The position numbers were made by a program, and so were the translations under genes. The notes below the pieces were generated by a model. That model was not told where the DNA came from. It did not search any database and saw only the letters and a list, made by a program, of their open reading frames with translations. Shown in pieces: positions 6,619 to 15,291 of a DNA stretch of 64,000 nt. This stretch comes from Flavobacterium resistens (GTDB taxonomy: Bacteria > Bacteroidota > Bacteroidia > Flavobacteriales > Flavobacteriaceae): the NCBI RefSeq assembly GCF_900182645.1, contig NZ_FXTA01000002.1, positions 434,001-498,000 on the forward strand. Direction: 5' to 3'. Within the stretch, counting starts at the first letter, position 1. Every line of letters starts with the position of its first letter.

Positions 6619-8202
6619 ATGGAAGATAAAAGTATATTTAAATCCTGGGTGCCAAAGTGGGCGATCATTATTATTTTGTTCGTTTGTCTTTTGCATTCTA
6701 TGATTTTATTGGGAGTTTATACGTCGAACGTAACGTATGCGGCAAGTTTTCTGGATATTGAGCCTGAAGATTTGCAGTTTGCGATGTGCGTAACGTACGG
6801 AACTTTACTGGCTACAATCTTGATAGAAAGCCGATTTTCGAGTTTTTTTCCTGCAAAAAATTACCTGATGGCAGTTTATTCCTTAATCGGGATTACGATT
6901 GTTTCATCGGCGTATATTACCAGTTTTCCAGTTTTTTTATTGATGAGAGTTGCCGAAGGAATTCTGATGGCGCTTCCGGTAATTACAATCAGACAATTGC
7001 TTATTGAGCAGTTCAATACTAAAAATGCCATTATTATTGGATTTTCATTTTACTACGGCGCGCTGTTGTTGTCTACGCCGTTTATTATGAATATTGCCGT
7101 TTGGTTTCTCGATCATTACGACTGGAAATACATGTTATATGTTTCGGGCGGACTTCAGGTTTTAAACGTCTTTTTAATCTTAGTTACTTTCAGAGGGCAC
7201 CGAATCACAAAGAAAATCCCGTTATATCAAATTGATTGGATGAGTTATTTTTTGGTTTTAATTTCAATTCTTTGCGGTGCCTACTTTTTTGTTTATGCAG
7301 AGAAAAAATATTGGTTGCAGTCTTCTGAAATGGTTTTAATATTGATGATTTCACTCATTACAGGCGGATTGTTCATCTTTAAAGAACGTTTGGTAAAAAG
7401 ACCAAGTTTCAATTTTGAAGTTCTAAAATATGCCAATCTTAGAATTGGGTTTTTATTGTTTTTCCTTTTTTATATCAGCAGAGCAACGCTGAGTCTTTGT
7501 CATTCGGCGATGTTTTCGATTTGGAATTGGGATCCGTCACGTGTTGCTGGAGTACAATACATCAACGGATTAGGAAATGTAATCGGCTTGGTTTTAGCTG
7601 CTTTTTTTCTGATGAAATCCGTTTCGACTAAAATTATTTTCATGATTGGTTTTACGCTTATTGCTATTTTCCACTTCTGGTTTACGTTTCTTTTTGTGCC
7701 AGATGTTGCGTTGAGCGATATTATCATTCCCTATATTTTGCAAGGAATCGGTGTTGGGTTTTTATTTGTTCCGCTCATCTTATTTACCACATCATCGGTT
7801 CCGGCAAATATGGCGGTTTCTTCAGGAATTGTAGGCGTTTCGGGGCGTTTTTGGGGAAGTACGATTGGTTTCTGTGTAATGCAGAATGCGATGGTTTTCT
7901 TGAATAAAAAACACTTCTTGAAACTAAGTCAATTCGTAACGGGAGAAAATACAGAAGCGCAACAAACAATTGCAAGTACAACACAAAGTTTTATTGCCAA
8001 AGGTTATTCGGCAGACAATGCGAATGTTTTAGCCATGAAAAAGATTTTCGGAACCGTTGCTAAACAATCAACTTTACTAGCCGATATGGAAATTTATACG
8101 ATTGTTGGATATGGTTTAGTGGTTTTGATTATTCTGATTGCGTGTAATCAACATTTGAGACAAACGATGACTTTGGTGAAAAGTAAGATTTGGATTGGCT
8201 AA
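6619..8202 (+). CDS. MFS drug efflux permease, EmrB/DHA2-like
   Basis: A 527-residue integral membrane protein with about 14 hydrophobic segments, the size of DHA2-type drug/H+ antiporters that work with EmrA adaptors. A TTG 21 bp upstream is in frame but lies inside the HlyD gene; the ATG at 6619, right after the HlyD stop, is preferred. It completes a tripartite TolC-HlyD-MFS efflux unit headed by an AraC regulator. The substrate cannot be read from the sequence. Confidence 0.85.
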   Translation: MEDKSIFKSWVPKWAIIIILFVCLLHSMILLGVYTSNVTYAASFLDIEPEDLQFAMCVTYGTLLATILIESRFSSFFPAKNYLMAVYSLIGITIVSSAYITSFPVFLLMRVAEGILMALPVITIRQLLIEQFNTKNAIIIGFSFYYGALLLSTPFIMNIAVWFLDHYDWKYMLYVSGGLQVLNVFLILVTFRGHRITKKIPLYQIDWMSYFLVLISILCGAYFFVYAEKKYWLQSSEMVLILMISLITGGLFIFKERLVKRPSFNFEVLKYANLRIGFLLFFLFYISRATLSLCHSAMFSIWNWDPSRVAGVQYINGLGNVIGLVLAAFFLMKSVSTKIIFMIGFTLIAIFHFWFTFLFVPDVALSDIIIPYILQGIGVGFLFVPLILFTTSSVPANMAVSSGIVGVSGRFWGSTIGFCVMQNAMVFLNKKHFLKLSQFVTGENTEAQQTIASTTQSFIAKGYSADNANVLAMKKIFGTVAKQSTLLADMEIYTIVGYGLVVLIILIACNQHLRQTMTLVKSKIWIG

Positions 8203-8206
8203 TAGC

Positions 8207-9148
8207 TTAATGAATTTTGTTTTCTTTCCCGGTTAGTAAATTATCAATTTTCATGGATAGTTTTTTAGCTCCAATTTTGTTTAAATGATCGGCGTCATAA
8301 AAATCAGCATCTTCAAATGATTTATCACTTAAAAAGTTATAGTAAGATGCATTTGGATTGTTTTTAACAAATCGATTCATGAAATTAATAGTAGCATAAA
8401 GCTGTGCAGCATTTAAATTTTCGACATATGTTTTATTAGCCGGACATGTGATGAAAATTATTTTTGCATTCTTTGAATTGGCTAATTGTACAATGTTTTT
8501 AAGGATTTCGGTATTTTCTTGAAAATATAAACTGTCATGTATATTTTTGGTGTGCCTTTTGGCAGCCGATTTTCCTGTTTCGATTAAATCTTTTTTCGTA
8601 GTTGAGCTGGAAATTACGCCCGATCCATATTTATTGCATGTAATATTTTTAACCTTGTGATAGATGTAGTATTCTTTGATGCGTTCAATGTTGTCGCTAA
8701 TTTTGCCATTAAATAATTCGAAATGATTTGAAGGGTTGTAATTGTTGCCTGTATTTATATTATAGTAAATAATATAGTTTTTTATTCTCCAACTTTCAAT
8801 TCCGGTTTCCAGTTTAGAAAAAAGAGAAAAATAATCGACAGGGATTATAATATATTTTAGTTTTTTAAGTCTTGATTCGTATTTTTTTAAAATCTCATAA
8901 TCATAATCCAATGATTGTGAAATAGCCGCACTATTAAAGCCATTGTGTTTCATGAATTGAGGATCAACGCCATAATAAGTATGCGAACTTCCTAAAATCA
9001 AAGTTTCAATTTCAGCCGAATTTTCGTCCAGGTATTTATTTTTGAATAAATAGTCATTTGGAATATTGGTAAGCATTAATTCCATAAACGCCAAGCCCAG
9101 AAATACAGGGAATAAGAAAAAGATGCTGTTTATAATGAATTTTCGCAT
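8207..9148 (-). CDS. SGNH-like membrane-anchored protein next to an MBOAT gene
   Basis: A 313-residue protein with an N-terminal hydrophobic segment (about 5-25) that can act as anchor or uncleaved signal. Residues about 50-63 read TLILGSSHTYYGVDP, the block I nucleophile region of SGNH/GDSL-type proteins. Near the C-terminus YDADHLNKIGAKKLS offers the expected Asp-x-x-His. Such proteins are often encoded next to AlgI-like MBOAT acyltransferases and may help transfer acyl groups to a surface glycan, as AlgJ/AlgX do. It lies 2 bp downstream of the MBOAT gene in one transcription unit. Confidence 0.7.
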   Translation of the reverse strand: MRKFIINSIFFLFPVFLGLAFMELMLTNIPNDYLFKNKYLDENSAEIETLILGSSHTYYGVDPQFMKHNGFNSAAISQSLDYDYEILKKYESRLKKLKYIIIPVDYFSLFSKLETGIESWRIKNYIIYYNINTGNNYNPSNHFELFNGKISDNIERIKEYYIYHKVKNITCNKYGSGVISSSTTKKDLIETGKSAAKRHTKNIHDSLYFQENTEILKNIVQLANSKNAKIIFITCPANKTYVENLNAAQLYATINFMNRFVKNNPNASYYNFLSDKSFEDADFYDADHLNKIGAKKLSMKIDNLLTGKENKIH

Positions 9149-9150
9149 AA

Positions 9151-10584
9151 CTAAAATTGGAAGTAAATAAATTGTTGTTCTGAACCAGAAAAATACAATA
9201 TTGTTATTACTAAAATGTAATAAAATCCCCAGCGGACTGCTTTGCTCTTGATTGGTAATTTAGATAGTGCAAACTCATTTTCTCTGCCTAGCCATTCGAT
9301 AATCATAAATAGAAGTATAATCAGTATCAATTTTTTTGGCAGTATTTGTGGCTTGGTAAAAAGTGTTTGCGAGAATATTTTAGCGATAAAATGATACGCA
9401 TGTCGTATGCTTTCTGATCTAAAGAAAATCCAAGCAAAAACCGTCAGCCCAAAAGTGACAACAATTGAGAAGAATTCTTTTAAACTCGGCAGTATTTTAC
9501 CTTGCGCAGCTATATCAAGATTGTTTCTGTTTGTTTTAAAAATAATCGAAGGCATTATAAATAAGGCATTTAAAAATCCCCAGGCGATAAATGTCCAGTT
9601 TGCGCCATGCCAAAATCCACTTACAATAAAAATAATAAAGGTATTTCGAATTGTTTTCCACATTCCGCCTTTACTTCCTCCCAGTGGAATGTACAAATAG
9701 TCTTTAAACCAACTTGAAAGCGATATGTGCCAGCGTCTCCAAAATTCTGCAATATCTCTTGAAAAATAAGGAAACGAAAAGTTTTTTAGTAAATCAATCC
9801 CTAAAAGGCGAGCAACTCCTAATGCGATATCAGAATAGCCTGAGAAATCTCCGTAAATTTGAAAAGCAAAGAATATTGCTCCCAATAAAAGTGTACTTCC
9901 GGAATAACTAGCAGAATCATTAAAAATAGAATTTGCATAAACCGCACAAGAATCTGCAATGACAACTTTCTTAAATAATCCCCATAAAATTTGTCGTGAT
10001 CCGTCAATTGCTTGCAGATAATCAAATTTTCTTTTCTGTTTAATTTGAGGCAGAAGATGCGTTGCTCTTTCAATTGGTCCGGCAACCAGTAATGGAAAAA
10101 AAGAAACGAAAACCGAATAATTGATAAAGCTTTCTTCGGCTTTAATTCTGTTTTTATAAATATCAATTACATACGATAAGCCGTGAAAAGTATAAAACGA
10201 AATCCCAACAGGAAGAATAACTTTTAAAGTCCAAGGATTGACATGAAGCCCAAAATTTGAAATTGCTTTGGCGAAGGAATCAGCAAAAAAGTTATAATAT
10301 TTAAAGACAGCCAAAAAGCCCAAATTGATCGAAATACTAATCCAAAACCAATTTCTTTTTGTGACAGGATTCAATGTGTTTTGCATTTTTAATCCTGTAA
10401 AATAATCCAGCAGCGTAGAAAATACTAAAAGAAATAAAAAACGCCAATCCCAGAAAGCATAAAAGAAATAACTGGAAACCAATAGTAAAATGTTTTGATA
10501 CTGAAGTGATTTTTTGCCAATAAGCCAATAAAGGATAAATATTATAGGCAAGAATATCGCGAAATCAATCGAGTTAAAAAGCAT
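9151..10584 (-). CDS. MBOAT family O-acyltransferase (AlgI-like)
   Basis: A 477-residue polytopic membrane protein with the MBOAT core: DFSGYSDIALGVARLLGI, RRWHISLSSWFKDYLYIPLG, and GFWHGANWTFIAWG with the catalytic histidine. AlgI-like proteins move acyl (often acetyl) groups across the inner membrane onto exported polysaccharides or lipids. The SGNH-like gene follows within 2 bp and is probably the partner. The target glycan is not known; no polysaccharide cluster is adjacent. Confidence 0.92.
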   Translation of the reverse strand: MLFNSIDFAIFLPIIFILYWLIGKKSLQYQNILLLVSSYFFYAFWDWRFLFLLVFSTLLDYFTGLKMQNTLNPVTKRNWFWISISINLGFLAVFKYYNFFADSFAKAISNFGLHVNPWTLKVILPVGISFYTFHGLSYVIDIYKNRIKAEESFINYSVFVSFFPLLVAGPIERATHLLPQIKQKRKFDYLQAIDGSRQILWGLFKKVVIADSCAVYANSIFNDSASYSGSTLLLGAIFFAFQIYGDFSGYSDIALGVARLLGIDLLKNFSFPYFSRDIAEFWRRWHISLSSWFKDYLYIPLGGSKGGMWKTIRNTFIIFIVSGFWHGANWTFIAWGFLNALFIMPSIIFKTNRNNLDIAAQGKILPSLKEFFSIVVTFGLTVFAWIFFRSESIRHAYHFIAKIFSQTLFTKPQILPKKLILIILLFMIIEWLGRENEFALSKLPIKSKAVRWGFYYILVITILYFSGSEQQFIYFQF

Positions 10585-10875
10585 TGTACTGTTTTATTTG
10601 GGGTTACTCTTCTGAGTTGTTTTACGATTTAAAATATGGGTGCAAATAACGACTTTTTCTGTTATCTGGCATAACTTTTCTATTTATAGAATGAAGTGAA
10701 AAATTCGGCCACCGATTATAAGATTTAACGAATAAAAAATCTGAGCAAATCTGTTTAAATCGTTTATCCCGATAGCTATCAGGACTGCGAGATTCAAAAA
10801 AAACTCTGCGAGAAACCTCCCGTAACCCTGTAAAAAATAAGTATCTTGCAGCCGTTAAAAAAATAAAATAAATAT
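10585..10875. other. Intergenic gap between divergent MBOAT and HAD genes
   Basis: About 290 bp hold one degenerate copy of the CCCGATAGCTATCGGG palindrome (10767-10784, one mismatch). GTATCTTGCAG at about 10842-10854 resembles a -7 element for the HAD gene. Nothing else is recognisable. Confidence 0.5.
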
Positions 10876-11541
10876 ATGAGCCAGCAATGTGTAATTTTTG
10901 ATATGGACGGCGTTATTTGCCATACCAACCCCGATCATGCAAAAGCTTTTCAAGCATTCTTTGACAAATATCAGATTCCTCATTCAGAGAAAGAATTTGA
11001 AGAGCATATGTATGGAAAACATAACGGATATATCATGACACATTTCTTCAAACGTCCAATTACTGGAGAAGAATTGACCAAACTTGAAGATGAAAAAGAA
11101 GCAATGTTTCGTGAGATTTATAAAGACAAAGTCGAAACGATTCCGCATTATTTGGAGTTTTTAAACGAGTTAAAATCCCGCGGATTTAAAACGGCCGTTG
11201 GAACATCTGCTCCACGTGCCAATTTGGATTTAATTGCGAATGCGTTGAAACTAGGCAAAAAAATGGATTCGATGATGTCAAGTGAAGACGTTACGTTTCA
11301 TAAACCAAATCCAGAAGTTTATCTAAAATCGGCTGAGCGTGTTGGAGTTTTACCGTCGGATTGTGTGGTTTTCGAAGATTCGTTTTCGGGCGTTACGGCA
11401 GGATTAAATGCAGGAATGAAAGTGGTTGGCGTTTTGAGTTCGCATACAAAAGAGCAGCTGCCGCCATGCGATTTTTATATTAATGATTATAGTGAGATTA
11501 ATGTGGATAAGATAATTGAATTGTTAAATACCAATTCTTAA
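10876..11541 (+). CDS. HAD hydrolase, beta-phosphoglucomutase-like
   Basis: A 221-residue HAD subfamily I enzyme. IFDMDGV at residues 7-13 supplies the nucleophilic and acid/base aspartates, GTSAPRANLD (motif II) follows in the middle, and KPNPEVYLKSAERVGV with VVFEDSFSGVTAGLNAG provides motifs III and IV. A helical cap follows motif I. This matches the phosphoglucomutase/sugar-phosphate phosphatase branch. The gene is monocistronic with a strong terminator at 11581. The maltose locus carries a separate beta-phosphoglucomutase, so this one may act on another sugar phosphate. Confidence 0.85.
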   Translation: MSQQCVIFDMDGVICHTNPDHAKAFQAFFDKYQIPHSEKEFEEHMYGKHNGYIMTHFFKRPITGEELTKLEDEKEAMFREIYKDKVETIPHYLEFLNELKSRGFKTAVGTSAPRANLDLIANALKLGKKMDSMMSSEDVTFHKPNPEVYLKSAERVGVLPSDCVVFEDSFSGVTAGLNAGMKVVGVLSSHTKEQLPPCDFYINDYSEINVDKIIELLNTNS

Positions 11542-11547
11542 AATTCC

Positions 11548-11565
11548 TCTCGATAGCTATCGGGA
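11548..11565. repeat. CCCGATAGCTATCGGG palindrome, one mismatch
   Basis: TCTCGATAGCTATCGGGA differs in one base from the perfect copies at 2216-2233 and 54643-54660. It lies just after the HAD stop and before the terminator. Confidence 0.8.
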
Positions 11566-11580
11566 CCAAAACTATAGGAG

Positions 11581-11617
11581 ACCTTTGTCAAAGTTTTAAA
11601 CTTTGACAAAGGTTTTT
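11581..11617. terminator. Bidirectional terminator
   Basis: A 15-bp perfect stem (11581-11595 with 11599-11613) with a 3-nt loop and a short T run after it lies between the convergent HAD gene and the Asp-box lipoprotein gene. Confidence 0.85.
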
Positions 11618-12563
11618 ATTTTTTCTTAAGAAACAATCCATTGTCTCCTATTGCATATACAGCGCCATCTTTAGTAATAATTTTAAAGATTCGTTCTGTA
11701 TTTTTATTATAAGCTATTTTCCAATTTAAGCCACCATCTCTAGTTTCGTAAATTTTCCCGTCATCTGTTGAATAATATCCCGTTTTTTCATTAATAAAAC
11801 AAACAGACGATGTAGAGCCAGACAAGTTTGATACTTTTGTCCAACTAGTTGATCCGTTAATAGTTTTATGTAATTCATGTCTGGAATTAATATAATAACC
11901 AATATTGTCTGAAATAAAAGAAATGGAATGAATGTTTGAATCCGAATTCAATGTGTTGGTCCAGGATTTACCTCCATCAATAGTTTTGATAATTATTCCA
12001 TTATCTATAGCACCTCCTCCGGTAAAGCCATTTGCAGTATAGCCACCGTAAGCATATGAAACTAAATCTGAGGTTATTTCTAAGTTATCGACACTAGGGC
12101 CATCATAGATTTTCGTCCAAGTATTTCCAGAATCATCTGATTTTAATATCGAACCATTTCTTACAAGCAAGCCTTTTGAAGGATTAAAAAACTTAATGGC
12201 AAAAATAGTTGAACCGCTTGAAAGGCTTTGAACTTTACTAAATGTAGTACCTGAATTTGTAGTAACAAACATATCAAGTCTTGCAGTATAGAATTTTTGT
12301 TCATTTACCATAAAAGCACTCATAAAGGTTTGCTTATCTCCTACATTAAGTACATTCCATGTTTTTCCGCCATTATTAGTTTTTGCTAAAAATCCTAATG
12401 TGCCACAAATTATTCCTTGATTTTTATTTATAAAGGAAATGTCAGTTAAGCCTTGAGTGGTATAGGCATCCATTTTCTCAAATGAATCTCCATTTTTGCC
12501 TTCATCAGAAGAACAGCCAATAATTCCTAAACTAAGAATCAGGAAACAAATCATTTTTTTCAT
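11616..12563 (-). CDS. Secreted lipoprotein with Asp-box beta-propeller repeats
   Basis: A 315-residue protein with a lipoprotein signal (LSLGIIGC, Cys about 17). About six Asp-box/BNR-like repeats follow, each ending in a GGKTW-type turn: GGKTW, SGTTF, SGNTW, GGKSW, GSTSW, GGLNW. This is the pattern of sialidase-like or Ycf48/HCF136-type seven-bladed propellers. It would sit on a membrane facing the periplasm or outside. No catalytic residues can be assigned, so a binding or scaffold role is as likely as an enzyme. Confidence 0.75.
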   Translation of the reverse strand: MKKMICFLILSLGIIGCSSDEGKNGDSFEKMDAYTTQGLTDISFINKNQGIICGTLGFLAKTNNGGKTWNVLNVGDKQTFMSAFMVNEQKFYTARLDMFVTTNSGTTFSKVQSLSSGSTIFAIKFFNPSKGLLVRNGSILKSDDSGNTWTKIYDGPSVDNLEITSDLVSYAYGGYTANGFTGGGAIDNGIIIKTIDGGKSWTNTLNSDSNIHSISFISDNIGYYINSRHELHKTINGSTSWTKVSNLSGSTSSVCFINEKTGYYSTDDGKIYETRDGGLNWKIAYNKNTERIFKIITKDGAVYAIGDNGLFLKKK

Positions 12564-12638
12564 AACAATCTTTTTTTTAATAGATGTTTGAATATCAAAA
12601 TGGTTGCGTAAAATTGGGAAGAATTTTTTTGTTTAAAT

Positions 12639-13292
12639 TTATTTAGAGATATTTTTTATCTGGATATTTCTAAAATCAATAGGTGAACGCTCATAGTTTA
12701 AAGAGATTTTACCTTCTGTAGCAGAAGCTTCCGTGCATTCATTTATTAATTTTCCGTTTAAATATTGCTTGATTTTTCCATTGAAAGATTTAATGACAAC
12801 CAAATTCCATTCACCATAAGGTTTTTCATTTTCTAAAAATTTAGGCGAAACCACACTTGCGCCGGCTTCAACTAATTTTCCATTTACTTTTGCCGTTACG
12901 TTATCCAAAAAGATAAAATCTCCGGTAGTTTTTTCTTTTATTTGAAACTGAATTCCTTTTGGCCAGATTCTATCAGAAGCATCTAACGGAATATTATACA
13001 TCACGCCGCTGTTTTTCACGCCTTTCATTTTGTATTTCTCGTCAATATTCCATCTGTATTCAAGTGCAAGCTCAAAGTTTTTATAGCTTTTTTTGGTCAT
13101 CAAACAACTTGGATCTTCTCCGTGCATGCGAATCATTCCGTCTGTGAACTCATAAACATTTGAAGGCTCTTGTTGTGCGGTATTAGATTTTGTAAAAGCA
13201 TACCAATCGTTTATTTCTAAACTTTTTTGCTGAACAAGACATGAATTTAGAATAAAAAGAAGACCAAAAGCAAAAGTTGATTTTTTTAACAT
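12639..13292 (-). CDS. DUF1080 (3-keto-disaccharide hydrolase-like) lipoprotein
   Basis: A 217-residue protein with a lipoprotein signal (LLFILNSC, Cys about 18). The rest is a concanavalin-like beta-sandwich with DUF1080 hallmarks: DGMIRMHGEDPSCLMT, NFELALEYRW, GVKNSGVMYNI, WPKGIQFQIKE and GEWNLVVIK. DUF1080 proteins bind or hydrolyse glycans, some acting on 3-keto-glycosides. A -7 box TACTTTTG (minus strand, 13339-13346) lies about 47 bp upstream of the start. Confidence 0.85.
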   Translation of the reverse strand: MLKKSTFAFGLLFILNSCLVQQKSLEINDWYAFTKSNTAQQEPSNVYEFTDGMIRMHGEDPSCLMTKKSYKNFELALEYRWNIDEKYKMKGVKNSGVMYNIPLDASDRIWPKGIQFQIKEKTTGDFIFLDNVTAKVNGKLVEAGASVVSPKFLENEKPYGEWNLVVIKSFNGKIKQYLNGKLINECTEASATEGKISLNYERSPIDFRNIQIKNISK

Positions 13293-13482
13293 GATTATAA
13301 GTTTGGAACGAAATTGATTCGTTTGATTGACGATTTTTCAAAAGTAAAAATAATTATATCGAATAATATAAAAATGCGGAGTTCTGTTTTTTTTGTTTTG
13401 AAATTTTAAAAAGAGTTCCGGAGGAACGGAACATTATGTAGGGATGGATTTTAATCCATCTTCGGAATCAGAATCGTCATTT

Positions 13483-13588
13483 TTTGTCATTCCGAGGAAC
13501 GAGGAATCTCCACGAGAAACTCGACAATCTAAATCGACAATCTTTGTAGAGCTACTTGTGGAGATTCCTCGTTCCTCGGAATGACAAA
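13483..13588. repeat. Long hairpin repeat, 31-bp perfect arms
   Basis: Positions 13483-13513 and 13558-13588 are perfect inverted repeats of 31 bp. Both the arms and the inner TTTGTAGAG block resemble the hairpin at 2958-3063, so the two are members of one dispersed family. Confidence 0.9.
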
Positions 13589-13631
13589 CTAGACGAATTT
13601 ACTTCATTGAATAATAAAGTTAAATGAATTG

Positions 13632-13658
13632 CCTCCTGCTTTAGCTGGAGGTTTTTTT
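13632..13658 (+). terminator. Orphan terminator-like hairpin
   Basis: CCTCC (13632-13636) pairs with GGAGG (13647-13651), with an inner GC/GC pair and a TTTA loop, followed by seven T residues. No plus-strand gene precedes it within the gap, so it may be a repeat relic. Confidence 0.5.
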
Positions 13659-13738
13659 GTGTTTGAAAATGGAAAAGGCTTTGGCCGAAGTCTTTGTCAC
13701 ATCTCTTCATTTTTTCATCGTGAGTAGTATATATGAAA

Positions 13739-13778
13739 AAAAAAGTAAAACAATAATTATTTATTGTTTTACTTTTTT
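13739..13778. terminator. Long AT-rich hairpin, likely terminator of the minus-strand pair
   Basis: An 18-bp perfect stem (13739-13756 with 13761-13778) with a TTAT loop. A run of A (T on the minus strand) ends the left arm. It is 100 bp beyond the stop of the minus-strand gene at 13879 and probably ends that transcript. Confidence 0.6.
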
Positions 13779-13878
13779 AAGAACATTTAAAAAATCTTTT
13801 CAATCTGTAAATCCTTTCGCATCGGGATTGTTATGGATGAAAAATTAGAATGCAAATGGGAAAAATCATTATATGTTT

Positions 13879-14079
13879 TTATTTAACAAAGTAATTGTTT
13901 TTTAAGTACTTTATTAAAGTGTATAGTATAATTATTGAAAAACATGACACGCTTAAAATCAATAAACCGTCAGTAAGTTTGTTATCTATTTCAAATATTT
14001 TTGAAATAAAAAAAATCGTAATGGATATTGTACCGATTATTCTCAAAAAGAACCTTATATGATTTTGGTTTTTATTCAT
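13879..14079 (-). CDS. Small two-helix membrane protein, unknown
   Basis: A 66-residue protein with two hydrophobic segments (about 9-26 and 37-57) and a basic C-terminus (LIKYLKNNYFVK). It starts 11 bp after the stop of the lipoprotein gene at 14091-14891 on the same strand, so the two are probably cotranscribed. I recognise no family. The downstream AT hairpin fits as its terminator. Supported only by its position and the membrane pattern. Confidence 0.5.
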   Translation of the reverse strand: MNKNQNHIRFFLRIIGTISITIFFISKIFEIDNKLTDGLLILSVSCFSIIILYTLIKYLKNNYFVK

Positions 14080-14090
14080 AATAAAAAGAA

Positions 14091-14891
14091 TTATTGATTT
14101 TTAGGTGTGTTTTGATCGTCATTACCACGCGGTCCCATATATGGTTCTTGCCAAATTTGCATCGTAGGGCTTCCACCACCAAACTTATTTGTTTGAAGAT
14201 ATCCAGTATATGTTACATGATTTGTGTTATTAAGGGTAAATGAGCCGATGCCTAATGAATTTGAAAATTGACCAACCGCTTCAAAAACAATCGTATTGCC
14301 ATAGGTACTTATGTTTACTGTTGTCTGAGAGTAATCTCCTGCCATATCAATACCATATTTGTAAGTTGTCACAGAAGATTCGCTAACATTACCATTAGCG
14401 TCTAGATTATAATCGACTCGAACAGCAATATTAGCTGCAGGAAAAGTGTTGTCAAAATATAGTGTTGAGGAATATTTGTATGGTGGGTCATCATTGGTTA
14501 AAGCGTTTTTACTAGCTTTTTTGTTTTTTAAATTATTGTATAATATTTGTCTCCATTTTTGAGATCCTAAATTATCTTCTATAGAAACTCCATTTGAGCT
14601 TATCATTTTAGAGCTTTCAAAATTAGTTTTGAGTGATTTTAATGTAGCTTCTAGTTCTTTTGAATTTGCCGCTTTATAGCTTGGCTTTTTAATATTTGAG
14701 TTCTCTATGGTGTAACCATAAGTTTCAGCTAAAATTTTAATTTGGTTTTCTGAATTAACTTGTTTGTTTGTGTATTCGATTTGATTGTCATTATCGCAAC
14801 TTGTAAAAGTTGTAATTAAAACTAAAGCTGGTAATATAGCATTTTTCGTAAGATTAATAATTTTCTTAGCGTTGAGTAACTGTGGAATCAT
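14091..14891 (-). CDS. Hypothetical secreted lipoprotein
   Basis: A 266-residue protein. The N-terminus (KNAILPALVLITTFTSCDND) ends in a Cys at about residue 32 that fits a lipoprotein signal, though the n-region is long; a later start is possible but no better ATG is visible. The mature part is polar and beta-rich with an N/Q/T-rich tail. Several segments (NTIVFEAVGQFSNSLGIGS) suggest a beta-sandwich. No family is recognised. A -7 box TACTTTTG lies at 14926-14933 on the minus strand. Confidence 0.6.
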   Translation of the reverse strand: MIPQLLNAKKIINLTKNAILPALVLITTFTSCDNDNQIEYTNKQVNSENQIKILAETYGYTIENSNIKKPSYKAANSKELEATLKSLKTNFESSKMISSNGVSIEDNLGSQKWRQILYNNLKNKKASKNALTNDDPPYKYSSTLYFDNTFPAANIAVRVDYNLDANGNVSESSVTTYKYGIDMAGDYSQTTVNISTYGNTIVFEAVGQFSNSLGIGSFTLNNTNHVTYTGYLQTNKFGGGSPTMQIWQEPYMGPRGNDDQNTPKNQ

Positions 14892-14925
14892 AAAAAAAAA
14901 ATTAAAATTAAGTTTGATGTATACT

Positions 14926-14933
14926 CAAAAGTA
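14926..14933 (-). promoter_or_regulatory. -7 promoter box of the hypothetical lipoprotein gene
   Basis: The minus strand reads TACTTTTG, matching TAnnTTTG, 35 bp from the ATG at 14891. No clear TTG is found at the usual spacing. Confidence 0.4.
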
Positions 14934-14983
14934 AGATTTTTTTTAATTAAAAAAAAGAAAAAATAAGATTATTTGTACAATTG

Positions 14984-14991
14984 TATTTTTG
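14984..14991 (+). promoter_or_regulatory. -7 promoter box before a 42-codon ORF
   Basis: TATTTTTG matches TAnnTTTG and lies 33 bp before the ATG at 15024. In this AT-rich sequence the match alone is weak evidence. Confidence 0.3.
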
Positions 14992-15023
14992 GTGTATGTT
15001 TTTTTTATTTTAAATAAAATAAT

Positions 15024-15152
15024 ATGATAGCCAATTTATTTTTGATGACACATGATATTGTAAAGACCATCAAATATAAATTGTTTTTGAAACTAATAGG
15101 CATTTTGTCTTTAGTTTTTTTAATTATTGACGAATTGTGGATAAGGTATTAA
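15024..15152 (+). CDS. Possible 42-residue membrane peptide
   Basis: An ATG-started frame of 43 codons. The peptide has a polar, basic first half (THDIVKTIKYK), a hydrophobic stretch (LFLKLIGILSLVFLII, about 20-35) and the tail DELWIRY, i.e. a single-pass small membrane protein layout. A TATTTTTG box lies upstream and the frame ends exactly at the converging tRNA-Leu terminator. It is not recognised as any family and could be chance in AT-rich DNA. Confidence 0.35.
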   Translation: MIANLFLMTHDIVKTIKYKLFLKLIGILSLVFLIIDELWIRY

Positions 15153-15189
15153 AAAAAAAAAGCTCCTGAAAAAATCTTTCAGAAGCTTT
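15151..15189 (-). terminator. Terminator of tRNA-Leu
   Basis: A 13-position stem with one mismatch (15159-15171 with 15177-15189). On the minus strand it is followed by eight T residues. It starts 8 bp after the tRNA. Confidence 0.85.
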
Positions 15190-15196
15190 GTTTAAG

Positions 15197-15278
15197 TGCG
15201 GATAATAGGACTCGAACCTACACGCCTTGCGGCACCAGATCCTAAGTCTGGCATGTCTACCAATTTCACCATATCCGC
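15197..15278 (-). tRNA. tRNA-Leu (TAG)
   Basis: An 82-nt minus-strand tRNA. The acceptor GCGGATA pairs with TATCCGC, with discriminator A. The anticodon stem CCAGA/TCTGG holds loop CTTAGGA, so the anticodon is TAG (complement of 15242-15244), reading CUA. A variable arm of class II type (TGCCGCAAGGCGT) is present, as expected for leucine. The CCA is not encoded. Confidence 0.95.
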
Positions 15279-15291
15279 GTAATTGTGGGTG

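Larger units (their letters stand above)
13293..13878. other. Repeat-rich gap without a credible gene
   Basis: The gap contains the promoter of the DUF1080 gene (13339-13346), a repeat GTTCCGGAGGAACGGAAC (around 13416-13433), the short palindrome GGATGGATTTTAATCCATC, the long hairpin repeat at 13483-13588, and two terminator-like hairpins (13632-13658 and 13739-13778). A 63-codon frame at 13657-13848 runs straight through the second hairpin and is not credible. Confidence 0.6.

Noticed and set aside
13657..13848. 63-codon frame in the repeat-rich gap
   Set aside because: It passes through an 18-bp terminator-like hairpin, and its composition looks like noncoding AT-rich DNA.
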